The notes beneath the pieces were generated by a model, which saw only the letters and a list, made by a program, of their open reading frames with translations, had not been told where the DNA came from and did not search any database. Below are positions 1-9,062 of a stretch of DNA of 57,329 nt, piece by piece; positions within the stretch are counted from its first letter, which is position 1, and each line of letters opens with the position of its first letter. A program made the position numbers and the translations under genes. Source of the stretch: Caryophanales bacterium UBA1744 (GTDB lineage: Bacteria > Bacillota_I > Bacilli_A > RFN20 > CAG-826); assembly GCA_002314915.1 (NCBI GenBank), contig DCHU01000081.1, forward strand, positions 300 through 57,628. The letters are read 5' to 3'.

Positions 1-2532
1 GCAGCATCTTCCAACCACAAGCATTCCTATGGTGAGTGGACAACAACCAAGGAGCCAACATGTACAGAGAAAGGCCAGAAGGAGAGAACCTGCGAATGCG
101 GAGAGAAGCAGACACAGGACATCGCAACAGTCGACCACACCTACGGCGAGTGGAAGGAGACAAAGGCTCCTACATGCGACGCCGACGGCGAGAAGGAGAG
201 AGCTTGCACAGTCTGCGGCGCTAAGGAAACCGAGGCTGTCAAGTCAACAGGACACGCTTGGGGCGAGGACACAGAGGTCGCAGCAAGCGACGGTAAGGTT
301 GCATACAAGACCGCATTCTGCACCACAGCAGACAAGGCAATGAAGGTTGAGTTCGCAGCGCTCGACGGCACATGGGCTCAGGGCTCACAGAACAAGTCAG
401 GCACACCAGACGGCTACCTCAAGATCTCCAAGAACGACATGTCGATCTCATACAAGTTCGACTTCAACAGAACCGGCAAGGGCAAGATCTACGCGTTCGG
501 ATGCATGGACTACTGGGATTCAGCAAACAGCACATACAACGTCGACAGATCGTTCTTCAACGACGGAACACCTAACTTCGCCATAACAGCAAACGGCGCT
601 GACGTCGAGATCACCAACAAGAAGACATACGGCGAGATGCTCACAGGCCCAGACGCAAGCTACTCAGAGGACGGCTTGATGGAGATCGGCGCAATCGAGC
701 TCGTCGCAGGAACGAACGAAGTCGTCATGACAAGAAAGGGAAGCTACAACCCATTGATCAAGAACTTCGTCATCGTCCTTGATGAATACAGCGATGAGGT
801 TTCTCTTGAACCTACACTTGAGGAATTAGTTGAAAAGGTCAACGCTAAGGTTGCAACCGCAGCTGAGAAAGAATCAAGCATCACAAACGGCACAGTTGCA
901 TACAAATCCTCATGGTCAAGCGATTTTGAAAACACATCATTCAAGATTGGTAAGGATGCTGCAGGAAAGCCTATGTTCACAACAACAACTGGCAGCAACT
1001 CAAAGTATTATTATTACGATGGTGATACGCCAGCAGGCTATTCAGTTAGTGATTACGGTTCAGGACCAAACTACAACGCTTTGAATGGAATCACAGAAGA
1101 TGTCTTCAAAGGACAGGAATTCGGAAGCTACATGGTTACTACTGACTATTCAACCAAGTACTATGGTGCTGCATCTGCAGTTGCTGCAATGGTTGGATAC
1201 GGAAGCACAAATCCAAACCAGGACACAGTTATTGCCTTAACAGATACAGGCTTCACAATGTCATACATGTTCAAACATGGAGATTGGAACTGGTACAAGG
1301 TTAACATGGCAGTTACATTCGCAACCGATGGCGTTATCACTGGATTTGAATTTGAATGGGCTAACATGTACTCAAGTCAGATTACAACAGACATTGAAAA
1401 CGGCACATTCTACGTTAACGAAGATGTCACACTTACCTACAACAAATCAATTTATGAAGGTAAGACCGATGACCTCGGCATTCTTGAGTTACCTGTCAAA
1501 CTCTCAGACTTCTACTACACATCTTATAGTCTCTACAACGGTGATACAAAGATCAACGAAGGCGACACAATGACAGTTGCTTTAGGCGACAACGCTATCA
1601 CAGTTGACGTTAAGGATATCAACCCAACATCCGCTTCAGATAGCTTTGACTCTTGGACTATCGAAGTCACCGATGCAGATGGAAATGCAGTTTCCGGCTA
1701 TAACTACTACAGCTCATACGGCGGCAAACTCTATCTCAACGCTATCAAGTCAGAAGGAACTTATAACGTTAAGGTTTCAACAAAGAATACAACAATGACC
1801 TTCAAAGTTGTTGCTACTGCACCATTGCCACAGTCAATCAACTTCTTGTGCGCATATCAGCAGTCAGAATACTACTTCGACACAACCGGACCAGCTAAGT
1901 CATCATTATTCATTGGCGATGTAACTGGTATCCACGCAACAGTTTCTCCAAGCGCAGCTGCTCAGGGAACAACACTCACTGTTACAGCTCCAGAAGGCGT
2001 TACTGCAGAGGATTACACATTCACACCAAAGACATACTCTCCATCATGGGGCGATCCAGTTGATTACTATGAGTTCTCTTCAACAAAAGCAGGAACATTT
2101 ACATTCACAGCTACTTCAACTGCAGATCCAACAGTAACAAGCACTCACACAATCACTGTTACAAAACCATTGACACCAGATCAGATCTTCTCTGGCAAGT
2201 ACTGCTACTACAACCAGCGTGGTGATATGTTGTATTTAGAAATGACATTCACACCAAACACTGGAACAGAAGCAGAAGGTGATGGAACTGTTGAAATCAA
2301 GAGCCATATGGCTGGAGAAAAGACCGGCGTCTACTCATACGTCGCTGATGGCGCAAAGGCTGTCAAGTTAACATACGTCTCTGGCGACGACTTCATCTTT
2401 GACGGTTCATTCCAGTCGGACGGTGATAGAGACTCAATGTCAATCACATACAAGCAGACCGCTGATGATTCTTGGGACAACACATATTCTCTCTGGACAT
2501 GGGAGAAGTACCAGTCATTAATCGGTGCTTAA
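1..2532 (+). CDS. Large surface/secreted repeat protein, 5'-truncated by the window edge
   Basis: The frame is open from base 1 to the TAA at 2530-2532 (843 residues), so the start and any signal peptide lie outside the window. The first about 80 residues hold two copies of a Cys-containing unit of the form H-x-Y-G-E-W, P-T-C, G-x-K-E-R, C-x-C-G, typical of repeats in Firmicutes surface proteins. Next comes a beta-rich segment (about residues 114-260) resembling carbohydrate-binding modules, then a longer beta-rich region with Ig-like stretches. Codon use changes sharply near base 780: upstream codons end mostly in C or G, downstream codons are mixed and more A+T rich. An ATG at 340 exists but is internal, because the upstream frame encodes the repeats. 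The function is unknown; adhesion or glycan binding is an inference. Confidence 0.75.
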   Translation, partial: AASSNHKHSYGEWTTTKEPTCTEKGQKERTCECGEKQTQDIATVDHTYGEWKETKAPTCDADGEKERACTVCGAKETEAVKSTGHAWGEDTEVAASDGKVAYKTAFCTTADKAMKVEFAALDGTWAQGSQNKSGTPDGYLKISKNDMSISYKFDFNRTGKGKIYAFGCMDYWDSANSTYNVDRSFFNDGTPNFAITANGADVEITNKKTYGEMLTGPDASYSEDGLMEIGAIELVAGTNEVVMTRKGSYNPLIKNFVIVLDEYSDEVSLEPTLEELVEKVNAKVATAAEKESSITNGTVAYKSSWSSDFENTSFKIGKDAAGKPMFTTTTGSNSKYYYYDGDTPAGYSVSDYGSGPNYNALNGITEDVFKGQEFGSYMVTTDYSTKYYGAASAVAAMVGYGSTNPNQDTVIALTDTGFTMSYMFKHGDWNWYKVNMAVTFATDGVITGFEFEWANMYSSQITTDIENGTFYVNEDVTLTYNKSIYEGKTDDLGILELPVKLSDFYYTSYSLYNGDTKINEGDTMTVALGDNAITVDVKDINPTSASDSFDSWTIEVTDADGNAVSGYNYYSSYGGKLYLNAIKSEGTYNVKVSTKNTTMTFKVVATAPLPQSINFLCAYQQSEYYFDTTGPAKSSLFIGDVTGIHATVSPSAAAQGTTLTVTAPEGVTAEDYTFTPKTYSPSWGDPVDYYEFSSTKAGTFTFTATSTADPTVTSTHTITVTKPLTPDQIFSGKYCYYNQRGDMLYLEMTFTPNTGTEAEGDGTVEIKSHMAGEKTGVYSYVADGAKAVKLTYVSGDDFIFDGSFQSDGDRDSMSITYKQTADDSWDNTYSLWTWEKYQSLIGA

Positions 2533-2545
2533 TTAACCAAATCTG

Positions 2546-2582
2546 AAATCCTGTAGAGACGAATCTTTACAGGATTTCTTTC
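2546..2582 (+). terminator. Rho-independent terminator of the surface protein gene
   Basis: A perfect 10-bp stem (AAATCCTGTA with TACAGGATTT) is followed by a T-rich run, 14 bases after the stop codon. Confidence 0.8.
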
Positions 2583-2588
2583 TTATTT

Positions 2589-2606
2589 GGATAGTAAATA
2601 CTATCC
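2589..2606. promoter_or_regulatory. Palindrome, candidate operator
   Basis: GGATAGTA-AA-TACTATCC has perfect 8-bp arms. It lies 21 bases before the start of the next lipoprotein gene and overlaps its likely -10 region (TACTAT). No T-tract follows, so an operator is more likely than a terminator. Confidence 0.45.
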
Positions 2607-2627
2607 TTAAATGTGGGAGGCGCTTTT

Positions 2628-5297
2628 ATGAATAAGACAAAACGTATCGCGCTAATATCTATTCTTGCTCTGATGGGTGTGGTTTCTTGCGGTCCAAAAA
2701 ACGATTCAAGCCAATCAACATCATCAGAAGTCGAGAAACCTGTTTATATCGAAAAACTTGAAGATGCAGTAAAACTCACGAAGTTCTATGACTTGTATGT
2801 TTACAATACGGACAGAACTTTGTGTTCATACTACGAATTATCGGGTGAGGATTACTATTCTTATCGACCATCAAACATTGGCTTTGCCGTTTTAAATGAG
2901 GATCCAGGATATCTTCATCAGTTCTACATCAAACAAAACAACACTTTTGACTTATCGATAGATATGAAAGGTAGAGTTGCTCTCTCCTCGTACATGGAGA
3001 ACACGAAGAACACAAGGTTCATGAACATCGTCGAGGAGTTTGCCCCGTTCTTTGAACAGGACTTCTACGATGACACATTATTCACCGCATACTCTTCGGA
3101 CATGAGAGGTTCGATAACAAGCGAGTTAAAAGAGTATTTCCAGTCAAATATGATCAAGTATTGCAATTACTTTGAGTTTAGGGTTGGAAAAACCGGTAGA
3201 ATTGAATCATTTCAGGCGTTTGAGAAGTCAACGACTGCAGGTGACGATTATTGCTCACTTGTAGCCGATGTCATGCTCACGAAGCCTAATATCAACGAGA
3301 CCCCTTTAATCAAAGACTGGAGAGAAAAAGGCTCAATCTTCAATGAACGAGTCTATGACTACAAGTCGCTTGATATGAGCAATGTCGTTCCAAAGCCTTT
3401 GTATCAGAATGGTGAAGTTGAGGCCACGGTTACCGCTATTGATTTCGACGGATCATTCTATGTTGCAAACAAAGACAACATAGTTGGCCCTGTCGGAATA
3501 AAGGTCGTGCCTAACAACAAAGCGTATAAGCCTTCCATAAATGACATCGTTAAGGTGTCTGGAGATATCGTCATAAACAACACCGGCAAATACGCTAAAG
3601 CAACTTATTTCAAAGATGCTGATGTATCACTTGTTGGCAAGAATAATTACGCTCCAACTTTTAACGAAGAGACAACCGTCGATTCATATGGCGGAGGAAT
3701 CTACTCAGCATACTACTTTGCAAACAGCCCAATATTTGGCGGAAGCTTATATAACGGATATGCATATGTATCCGCACTACCTGAAGAAATAAATGAAAAA
3801 GGGGACACGGTTGTTGAATTTGTTTGCCCTGATTTCACGGATAACAATAAAGAAGCAATCAAACTATATCTCCACTTACCAATCGAGTACGGAAAGGATA
3901 ATATTCAGTCCGCCCTTGATGATTTGGCGTTACTAGGAATATACAACCCTAAGTCCGAAACACTTCCTCAGATGGCATCTCTCAGCAATGTTATTGTTGA
4001 TGGAGGCGTGAGGAGAGGTGTGTACTCCGTTGATCTATATGCCGTTTCTACCAGTACAATCGGCCATAAAATGAACTTTATTGAACTCGCTGAGAAGGAG
4101 TATGGTGTCACATCACTTCCAACATGGGATTTAGGAGAGGAATCAACTGAAGGACAGTTCCATTTCGGAGAGGTTTCCGATTGGTATCTCGAAGACCAGT
4201 ATTCCAAGACTGAATTCCCATCTCACGTAAGTGGTATCTTCTATTATTGTTACAAGATGCCAAAAGCATCAGTGCAGAAGTACTTCGACGGATTGAATAC
4301 GCTTGGATACACTTTGGTTGACATCGTTACTAATGGATACTTAGGTGGTTCCGATCACTACATTTACAATGTAAAAGACGATGTTTATTTAGACATTCAG
4401 GTTCCGTATAAGGACGATGACGGAACGTTCACCATCATGTCTTTCATGTATAGAGACGAAAAAATCGTTAGAGGACCAACCATCAGAGAGAGGATAGATG
4501 CAAATTGTTCATCATTCTTCGATTCCAGCGAATTCATTATCTTGGATGGCACACATGACGCTGACTATCATTCGTACTCAATGAAGAGTTGGGCTGGAAA
4601 CGATTTCTCAGATAATCCTTTATTCGTCACCACGATGAACATACAAGAAGACAGGCTTGAAGAACTTATGAGAGCGTATATTGCCGCTGGCTACAAACAA
4701 TATAGACCAACAGGAACGAGACCATTCTCTTACATCACTAGAGGCGCCACCCGCACCGTCATGTATAAGGAGAATTCAAACGGCAAGAAAACGTTCTTAG
4801 ACTTCGGACGTTATCCAACAACAGATTACACATATGCTTATCACGATAAGTTCAACTATCGTATTGAAGTTGCAATCTATGAGGGCACAGAACCTATCTC
4901 GACTCAGTGGACAAACGATTTGACGGACTTCGTAGCAGGGGGATGCAAGGATCGTAAAGATGGTGGATTTGAATTAAAGATACCTGATTACGCAAAAGCG
5001 GAAGTGTATATGCGTGACGAGGATGTCGACTTATCGTTCGGATACTCGTTCAATGGAAACGCGTTCGTGTATCCTTCAGACGCGACCAAGCTCGATGAAC
5101 TCTTCAGTTATATTTGTGACGCAATAGACACGAATGGTATTCCTTATTCATATACAACAAAGAAGGGAACAAAAGTATTCTTCTACTCGGTACAACTTGA
5201 GGATAACTCTTATGATTCTGCGTGTTTCTCGGTTATGAAGAACGAGGAAAGAGGATTCGTGAGAATCATCGATTCAATCGCAGGCGTTGATTTCTAA
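2628..5297 (+). CDS. Lipoprotein of unknown function
   Basis: 889 residues. The N-terminus is a lipoprotein signal: Lys/Arg-rich start, hydrophobic stretch, lipobox V-V-S-C with the lipidated Cys at about 21, then a Ser-rich linker. An upstream in-frame ATG at 2613 is rejected because GGGAGG at about 2618-2623 gives the 2628 start a ribosome binding site. The mature protein is rich in Tyr, Asp and beta-type sequence. A segment around residues 260-345 looks like an OB-fold-type beta barrel. No catalytic motif was recognised. It is monocistronic, with its own terminator and a palindrome at the promoter. It faces the outside of the membrane; no function can be assigned. Confidence 0.8.
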   Translation: MNKTKRIALISILALMGVVSCGPKNDSSQSTSSEVEKPVYIEKLEDAVKLTKFYDLYVYNTDRTLCSYYELSGEDYYSYRPSNIGFAVLNEDPGYLHQFYIKQNNTFDLSIDMKGRVALSSYMENTKNTRFMNIVEEFAPFFEQDFYDDTLFTAYSSDMRGSITSELKEYFQSNMIKYCNYFEFRVGKTGRIESFQAFEKSTTAGDDYCSLVADVMLTKPNINETPLIKDWREKGSIFNERVYDYKSLDMSNVVPKPLYQNGEVEATVTAIDFDGSFYVANKDNIVGPVGIKVVPNNKAYKPSINDIVKVSGDIVINNTGKYAKATYFKDADVSLVGKNNYAPTFNEETTVDSYGGGIYSAYYFANSPIFGGSLYNGYAYVSALPEEINEKGDTVVEFVCPDFTDNNKEAIKLYLHLPIEYGKDNIQSALDDLALLGIYNPKSETLPQMASLSNVIVDGGVRRGVYSVDLYAVSTSTIGHKMNFIELAEKEYGVTSLPTWDLGEESTEGQFHFGEVSDWYLEDQYSKTEFPSHVSGIFYYCYKMPKASVQKYFDGLNTLGYTLVDIVTNGYLGGSDHYIYNVKDDVYLDIQVPYKDDDGTFTIMSFMYRDEKIVRGPTIRERIDANCSSFFDSSEFIILDGTHDADYHSYSMKSWAGNDFSDNPLFVTTMNIQEDRLEELMRAYIAAGYKQYRPTGTRPFSYITRGATRTVMYKENSNGKKTFLDFGRYPTTDYTYAYHDKFNYRIEVAIYEGTEPISTQWTNDLTDFVAGGCKDRKDGGFELKIPDYAKAEVYMRDEDVDLSFGYSFNGNAFVYPSDATKLDELFSYICDAIDTNGIPYSYTTKKGTKVFFYSVQLEDNSYDSACFSVMKNEERGFVRIIDSIAGVDF

Positions 5298-5303
5298 ACA
5301 ATG

Positions 5304-5332
5304 AAGCGGTCATGAAAGTGGCCGCTTTTTTA
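5304..5332 (+). terminator. Rho-independent terminator
   Basis: The stem AAGCGGTC / GGCCGCTT (one G-T pair) is followed by six T, directly after the lipoprotein stop codon. Confidence 0.85.
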
Positions 5333-5347
5333 TGTGCTTCTTTGATA

Positions 5348-5371
5348 TTTATGCCTTTAAAAAGGCATAAA
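5348..5371. promoter_or_regulatory. 24-bp palindrome in the mscL promoter region
   Basis: TTTATGCCTTT-AA-AAAGGCATAAA has perfect 11-bp arms. A -10-like TATGAT follows at 5373-5378, so the palindrome would cover the -35 region of the mscL promoter. It could be a repressor site; no T-tract follows on the + strand. Confidence 0.45.
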
Positions 5372-5414
5372 ATATGATATAGTTGAATGTAAACTTGTAC
5401 GAGGAGGATAAGAA

Positions 5415-6068
5415 ATGAAAAACATAATTGGGGATTTCAAGAAATTCGTAAACAAGGGAAACATATTTGATTTGGCAATCGGTCTTATCATCGGTACCAC
5501 ATTCACTGCAATTGTCACATCACTTGTGAATGACATCATCATGCCTTTGGTATCAACGGCACTAAACTTTGATTTGACAGGTGGAAAGTTGGTTTTAAGA
5601 CCAGCAGTCATCGAAACCGTTGATGGAGAGGAAGTTATCGTTACAAAGGCAATTACTCTTAACTGGGGAACATTCCTCCAGGCCGTAATCAACTTCCTTA
5701 TCATCGCAATCGCAATATTCTTAGCCGTAAAAGCGGTTAAGGCCATTAAGAACAGTTATATCCGTTCACAGATTAGGTATTTGAAGAAGATGAGAGTCAA
5801 ACACCCAACCTGGTTCGATGAAGATACTGATTTAGGAACAAAACTCTACGAGCAGATGAAGAAAGACCACCCTGAACAGTTTAAGAACGAAGAAGCTGAA
5901 GAAATCGAAGAGAAGAAGAAAGCGGCCCAGGAAGTTGTTAATCCACAAGAAGTTACGAATCAACTTCTTTTAAGACTTAATGAGAACCTTGAGAAGATGA
6001 ACGGTTCTCCTGAAGACAAACCATCTGTTGGCGATTTGAAACAAATGGCAAAGGCAGAGGCACTTTAA
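5415..6068 (+). CDS. mscL: Large-conductance mechanosensitive channel MscL with a long C-terminal tail
   Basis: 217 residues. The first 110 or so match MscL: a short amphipathic N-terminus, TM1 with the conserved G-N-I-F-D-L-A-x-G-x-I-I-G pattern and V-N-D-I-I-M-P at its end, a periplasmic-type loop (about residues 50-80), and TM2 around residues 88-108. It forms a homopentameric pore that opens under membrane tension and releases solutes on hypo-osmotic shock. Family members are usually about 120-150 residues; here a further 90 or so charged, helical residues follow TM2 and contain a Glu/Lys-rich coiled-coil-like stretch. The ribosome binding site is GAGGAGG about 8 bases before ATG. It is transcribed alone. 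Confidence 0.93.
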   Translation: MKNIIGDFKKFVNKGNIFDLAIGLIIGTTFTAIVTSLVNDIIMPLVSTALNFDLTGGKLVLRPAVIETVDGEEVIVTKAITLNWGTFLQAVINFLIIAIAIFLAVKAVKAIKNSYIRSQIRYLKKMRVKHPTWFDEDTDLGTKLYEQMKKDHPEQFKNEEAEEIEEKKKAAQEVVNPQEVTNQLLLRLNENLEKMNGSPEDKPSVGDLKQMAKAEAL

Positions 6069-6104
6069 TTTGTAATTAAATAGTGCAGAACAAACCCGAA
6101 GTAA

Positions 6105-6110
6105 TATAAT
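6105..6110 (+). promoter_or_regulatory. -10 box (TATAAT), leaderless type
   Basis: TATAAT ends 7 bases before the ATG at 6118, so transcription would begin at or next to the start codon. No ribosome binding site is present. Confidence 0.55.
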
Positions 6111-6117
6111 GACCACT

Positions 6118-7470
6118 ATGAAAAAGACATTTAAAGTATTAGCAGTGTTATCAGCATTTTTCTTGGTTGCGTGCGGAGGAAACACAAACCCTGGCAATAA
6201 GGGTGACAAATCAGACAACGAAATCACGTTAGACAGCAAAGAGAAATGCGAGTACGTTGCTCAGCAGATAGCAATGAATCTATTCGAGTCAGCAGTCCTT
6301 GATACAGACTACATGTATGATGCGTCTGAGGACTTGTACTACATTCCAGTTCAGTGGGGTGGAGATAGCGCCGAAACCGCAATTGGTGAAGCGCCTGCAT
6401 ATTTGATTACTGGCGCTGAGTGCGACCAATCAGCTTCATACAACTCTGAGGATGATTATTACTTTGCATATTATTCCTACGATGAAGTACTAATCGATAT
6501 CTATTCCTATGACGATTCTAAATATGGCATCGTGGTCGAGTACGACATTTATCTCGACGAGGAAAACGGTGGTGGCTCAACAGACGATCCTACAACCGGG
6601 GGAGAAGATGATAATCCAAGCAGTGGAACAGCTACATACACCAGCGCTAGCGTAATCTCCATCACAAAGGCGATTGCTACTTCCGTTTTTGGCGAAGCTG
6701 TATTCGGCGAAACATATGATTACGATGACACATATGATTTGTATTACATTGCCGCAACACTCACTGATGTTGCATCAGCATCTGCCGCAATGACTGCCGC
6801 TATCTCATATATCCCATCAGATTGTACATGCGACACCAAGGCAACATACGATTCGGACGACGATTATTATTATGCGTATTACTCTAAGGACGACGTCTTC
6901 ATCGATGTATATGCAATGGATGACGAAGAAGGCTACTACATTGAGTTCGACATCTACTTAGACGAAGAAGATGACACAACGGGTGGCTCAACCACTGGCG
7001 GCTCAACCACCGGAGGTACTACAACTGGTGGAACAGGAACCGGCACAACAACATCCGATGGTTATACCATCGCAACCCTTTCCTTCTCCGGTATGTCTAC
7101 CGAAGAAAATGGAAGCATTGCATTTACCTCATCTAAGGTTGGTTCAATTTCATTCGCTGTTGCTCAGGGCAAGGGTTCAAATCCTCCTCTAGTTTACACT
7201 TATGGCGATGCTCTTAGACTCTATGCAAGCAATACATTAACTGTAACGGCCGACTCTGGAGTCACAATCGAAAAGATAGTCATCAACTGCACATCAATTG
7301 GTGAGAACAAAGTCCAAGACGCAACAAACTTCACTGTTACAGGCGGGACATATACAGCGACAAGCACAACTGGAACTGTGGTTTCTATCACCGGTTCAAC
7401 CGTTGTGTTCAAACAAAGCGCAACGAGCGGAAACGTCAGAGTTTCTTCAATCGACGTCTATTACAAATGA
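6118..7470 (+). CDS. Lipoprotein with a duplicated Asp/Tyr-rich domain
   Basis: 450 residues with a lipoprotein signal (lipobox L-V-A-C, Cys at about 19). Two related domains follow, at roughly residues 40-150 and 175-285. Each has a D/Y-rich core (D-D-Y-Y-x-A-Y-Y and D-I-Y-L-D-E-E patterns) and ends in a Gly/Thr/Ser linker, so the gene holds an internal duplication. A C-terminal beta-rich domain of about 130 residues (about 315-450) comes after a T-T-G-G repeat linker. The dense acidic pattern could bind metal ions (inference). Function is unknown. The ATG at 6118 is preferred over the one at 6109 because it begins the Lys-containing signal; the mRNA looks leaderless. The gene is alone between mscL and a terminator. 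Confidence 0.8.
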   Translation: MKKTFKVLAVLSAFFLVACGGNTNPGNKGDKSDNEITLDSKEKCEYVAQQIAMNLFESAVLDTDYMYDASEDLYYIPVQWGGDSAETAIGEAPAYLITGAECDQSASYNSEDDYYFAYYSYDEVLIDIYSYDDSKYGIVVEYDIYLDEENGGGSTDDPTTGGEDDNPSSGTATYTSASVISITKAIATSVFGEAVFGETYDYDDTYDLYYIAATLTDVASASAAMTAAISYIPSDCTCDTKATYDSDDDYYYAYYSKDDVFIDVYAMDDEEGYYIEFDIYLDEEDDTTGGSTTGGSTTGGTTTGGTGTGTTTSDGYTIATLSFSGMSTEENGSIAFTSSKVGSISFAVAQGKGSNPPLVYTYGDALRLYASNTLTVTADSGVTIEKIVINCTSIGENKVQDATNFTVTGGTYTATSTTGTVVSITGSTVVFKQSATSGNVRVSSIDVYYK

Positions 7471-7486
7471 GGAAAATCAATTATTA

Positions 7487-7510
7487 AGGCACGAATTCGT
7501 GCCTTTTTTA
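7487..7510 (+). terminator. Rho-independent terminator
   Basis: The perfect palindrome AAGGCACGAATTCGTGCCTT, about 16 bases past the stop, is followed by a T-run. Confidence 0.85.
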
Positions 7511-7533
7511 TTAACATTTACAACCGATTAAAC

Positions 7534-7539
7534 TAATAT
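7534..7539 (+). promoter_or_regulatory. -10 box (TAATAT), leaderless type
   Basis: TAATAT is followed by 8 bases and the ATG at 7548. No ribosome binding site is visible between them. Confidence 0.45.
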
Positions 7540-7547
7540 GTGCGTAT

Positions 7548-9062
7548 ATGAGTGAAAAAGAATACGACATCATCGTCGTCGGCGCCGGAAACGGTGGTCT
7601 TGCTGCTGCACTTACCGCAGCTGATTTAGGTAAAAGCGTTTTAGTGATCGACAGGAATATCGTTCCTGGAGGATGTGCCACAAGTTTTAGGCGTGGACGT
7701 TTTGAGTTTGAACCATCTCTCCATGAATTTGCCGCGGTTGGAACGGACGAAAATCCGGGAGGTTGTCTGCGCTGGTTCAAAAAACTTGGCATTAACATCA
7801 ACTGGATAATCCCAAAAGACGCATTTAGAGCAATTACCATTAATGGTGATGATATTTACGATGTAACGATGCCGACCGGAATTCAGGAGTTTACGGATGC
7901 CATTGAGAAAGAGTGTCCTGGTTCTAGGAAATCATTAGAGAAACTTTGGAAGATTAATAAGAACATCCGTGAGGCTGGACAGTATTTTGGCTCGGGTAAA
8001 ATGAATCCTCTCGTAGTTGTTTTGAAATACAGAGACTTCATGAGAGCGTCGGCCCACACAATCAAAGAAGTGCTTGATGATATAGGTATGCCTAGAAAGG
8101 CACAGTCTATTGTCAGCTCCTATTGGCCATACCTCGGAAACAGTGTTGAAGAAATGGACTGCATGCTCTACATGTGCATGTTCGATAGCTACATCAATGA
8201 AATGCCTGCCATCCCAAGGTTTAGGTCCCATGAACTTTCTTGCGCAATGGAGAAAGCCTTGACGGATAGGGGTGGAGAAATATGGTACAACACCGAGGTA
8301 ACATCCCTTATTTATGAAGATGGAAAGGTTAACGGGGTTCGTGTTGGCGATAGAGACATTAGATGCAAACACGTTATTTGTAATGCATTCCCTGAAAACG
8401 TCTATGCGAAGATGCTTCCGCCTGAAGCTGTGCCTGAAAGAGCGTGGAAACTCGTGAACGCAAGAAAACACGGAATGAAGTTTTTCACTATCTACTTAGG
8501 ACTCAATAAGTCCGCGGAAGAGATTGGTTTTAAAGACTATACGATTGTTATCAATGAGGACTCAGACCCAATCAAACAGGCTGAGTACATGAGTGACATA
8601 AAGAAGAGTCCTGTCTTTATTAACTGCATGAACTGTGCAATACCTGATGCATCGCCTGAAGGAACTTCGATGTTATATATAACATCATTCTGGGATGCGG
8701 ATGTTGATATTGGTATGAATGTTGAAAACTATCAAGCCTGGAAATCCGAGATTGCAGATATGCTTATCAAGAGGTGCGAGGACGTTTTGCATGTCGACAT
8801 TAAAAACAATATCGAAGAGATTGAAATATGCACTCCGGCAACGTTTGCTAGATACATGGGAACACCAAACGGAACTCCTTATGGATATCAGATTAAATTG
8901 TGGGATTCACCTACGGTTAGATCTATGAGCTCAAGGGGTGAGAGATTCATTCCTGGATTATCGTTCGTCGGCGCTCACCAGGAAATTGGAGATGGATACT
9001 CCTCAACTTACGCACAAGGCAGAAACGCTGCCCAGAATTTGATTAAGGAGTGGGACAAATGA
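7548..9062 (+). CDS. FAD-dependent oxidoreductase, phytoene desaturase/carotenoid isomerase-like
   Basis: 504 residues. The N-terminal dinucleotide-binding motif G-A-G-N-G-G-L-A-A-A is followed by an acidic strand end (V-I-D-R) and P-G-G-C-A-T-S-F, the pattern of the CrtI/CrtISO/retinol-saturase superfamily. A C-terminal FAD motif (G-L-S-F-V-G-A-H-x-E-I-G-D-G-Y, then A-x-G-R-N-A-A) completes the fold. The family desaturates, saturates or isomerises polyunsaturated lipids using FAD. No carotenoid genes are present nearby, so the substrate is unknown. The stop overlaps the start of the next gene (ATGA), so the two are translationally coupled; that gene encodes a ferredoxin-reductase-like protein that may supply electrons (inference). 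Confidence 0.8.
   Translation: MSEKEYDIIVVGAGNGGLAAALTAADLGKSVLVIDRNIVPGGCATSFRRGRFEFEPSLHEFAAVGTDENPGGCLRWFKKLGININWIIPKDAFRAITINGDDIYDVTMPTGIQEFTDAIEKECPGSRKSLEKLWKINKNIREAGQYFGSGKMNPLVVVLKYRDFMRASAHTIKEVLDDIGMPRKAQSIVSSYWPYLGNSVEEMDCMLYMCMFDSYINEMPAIPRFRSHELSCAMEKALTDRGGEIWYNTEVTSLIYEDGKVNGVRVGDRDIRCKHVICNAFPENVYAKMLPPEAVPERAWKLVNARKHGMKFFTIYLGLNKSAEEIGFKDYTIVINEDSDPIKQAEYMSDIKKSPVFINCMNCAIPDASPEGTSMLYITSFWDADVDIGMNVENYQAWKSEIADMLIKRCEDVLHVDIKNNIEEIEICTPATFARYMGTPNGTPYGYQIKLWDSPTVRSMSSRGERFIPGLSFVGAHQEIGDGYSSTYAQGRNAAQNLIKEWDK

Noticed and set aside
5357..5746. 129-residue open frame on the minus strand
   Set aside because: It is a shadow of mscL and its upstream palindrome.
6979..7055. 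Short tandem repeat, considered as a CRISPR or minisatellite
   Set aside because: It encodes the T-T-G-G linker of a lipoprotein in frame; there are no spacers.
7935..8471. 178-residue open frame on the minus strand
   Set aside because: It is antisense to the CrtI-like gene, has no ribosome binding site or recognisable motif, and the + strand gene is clear.
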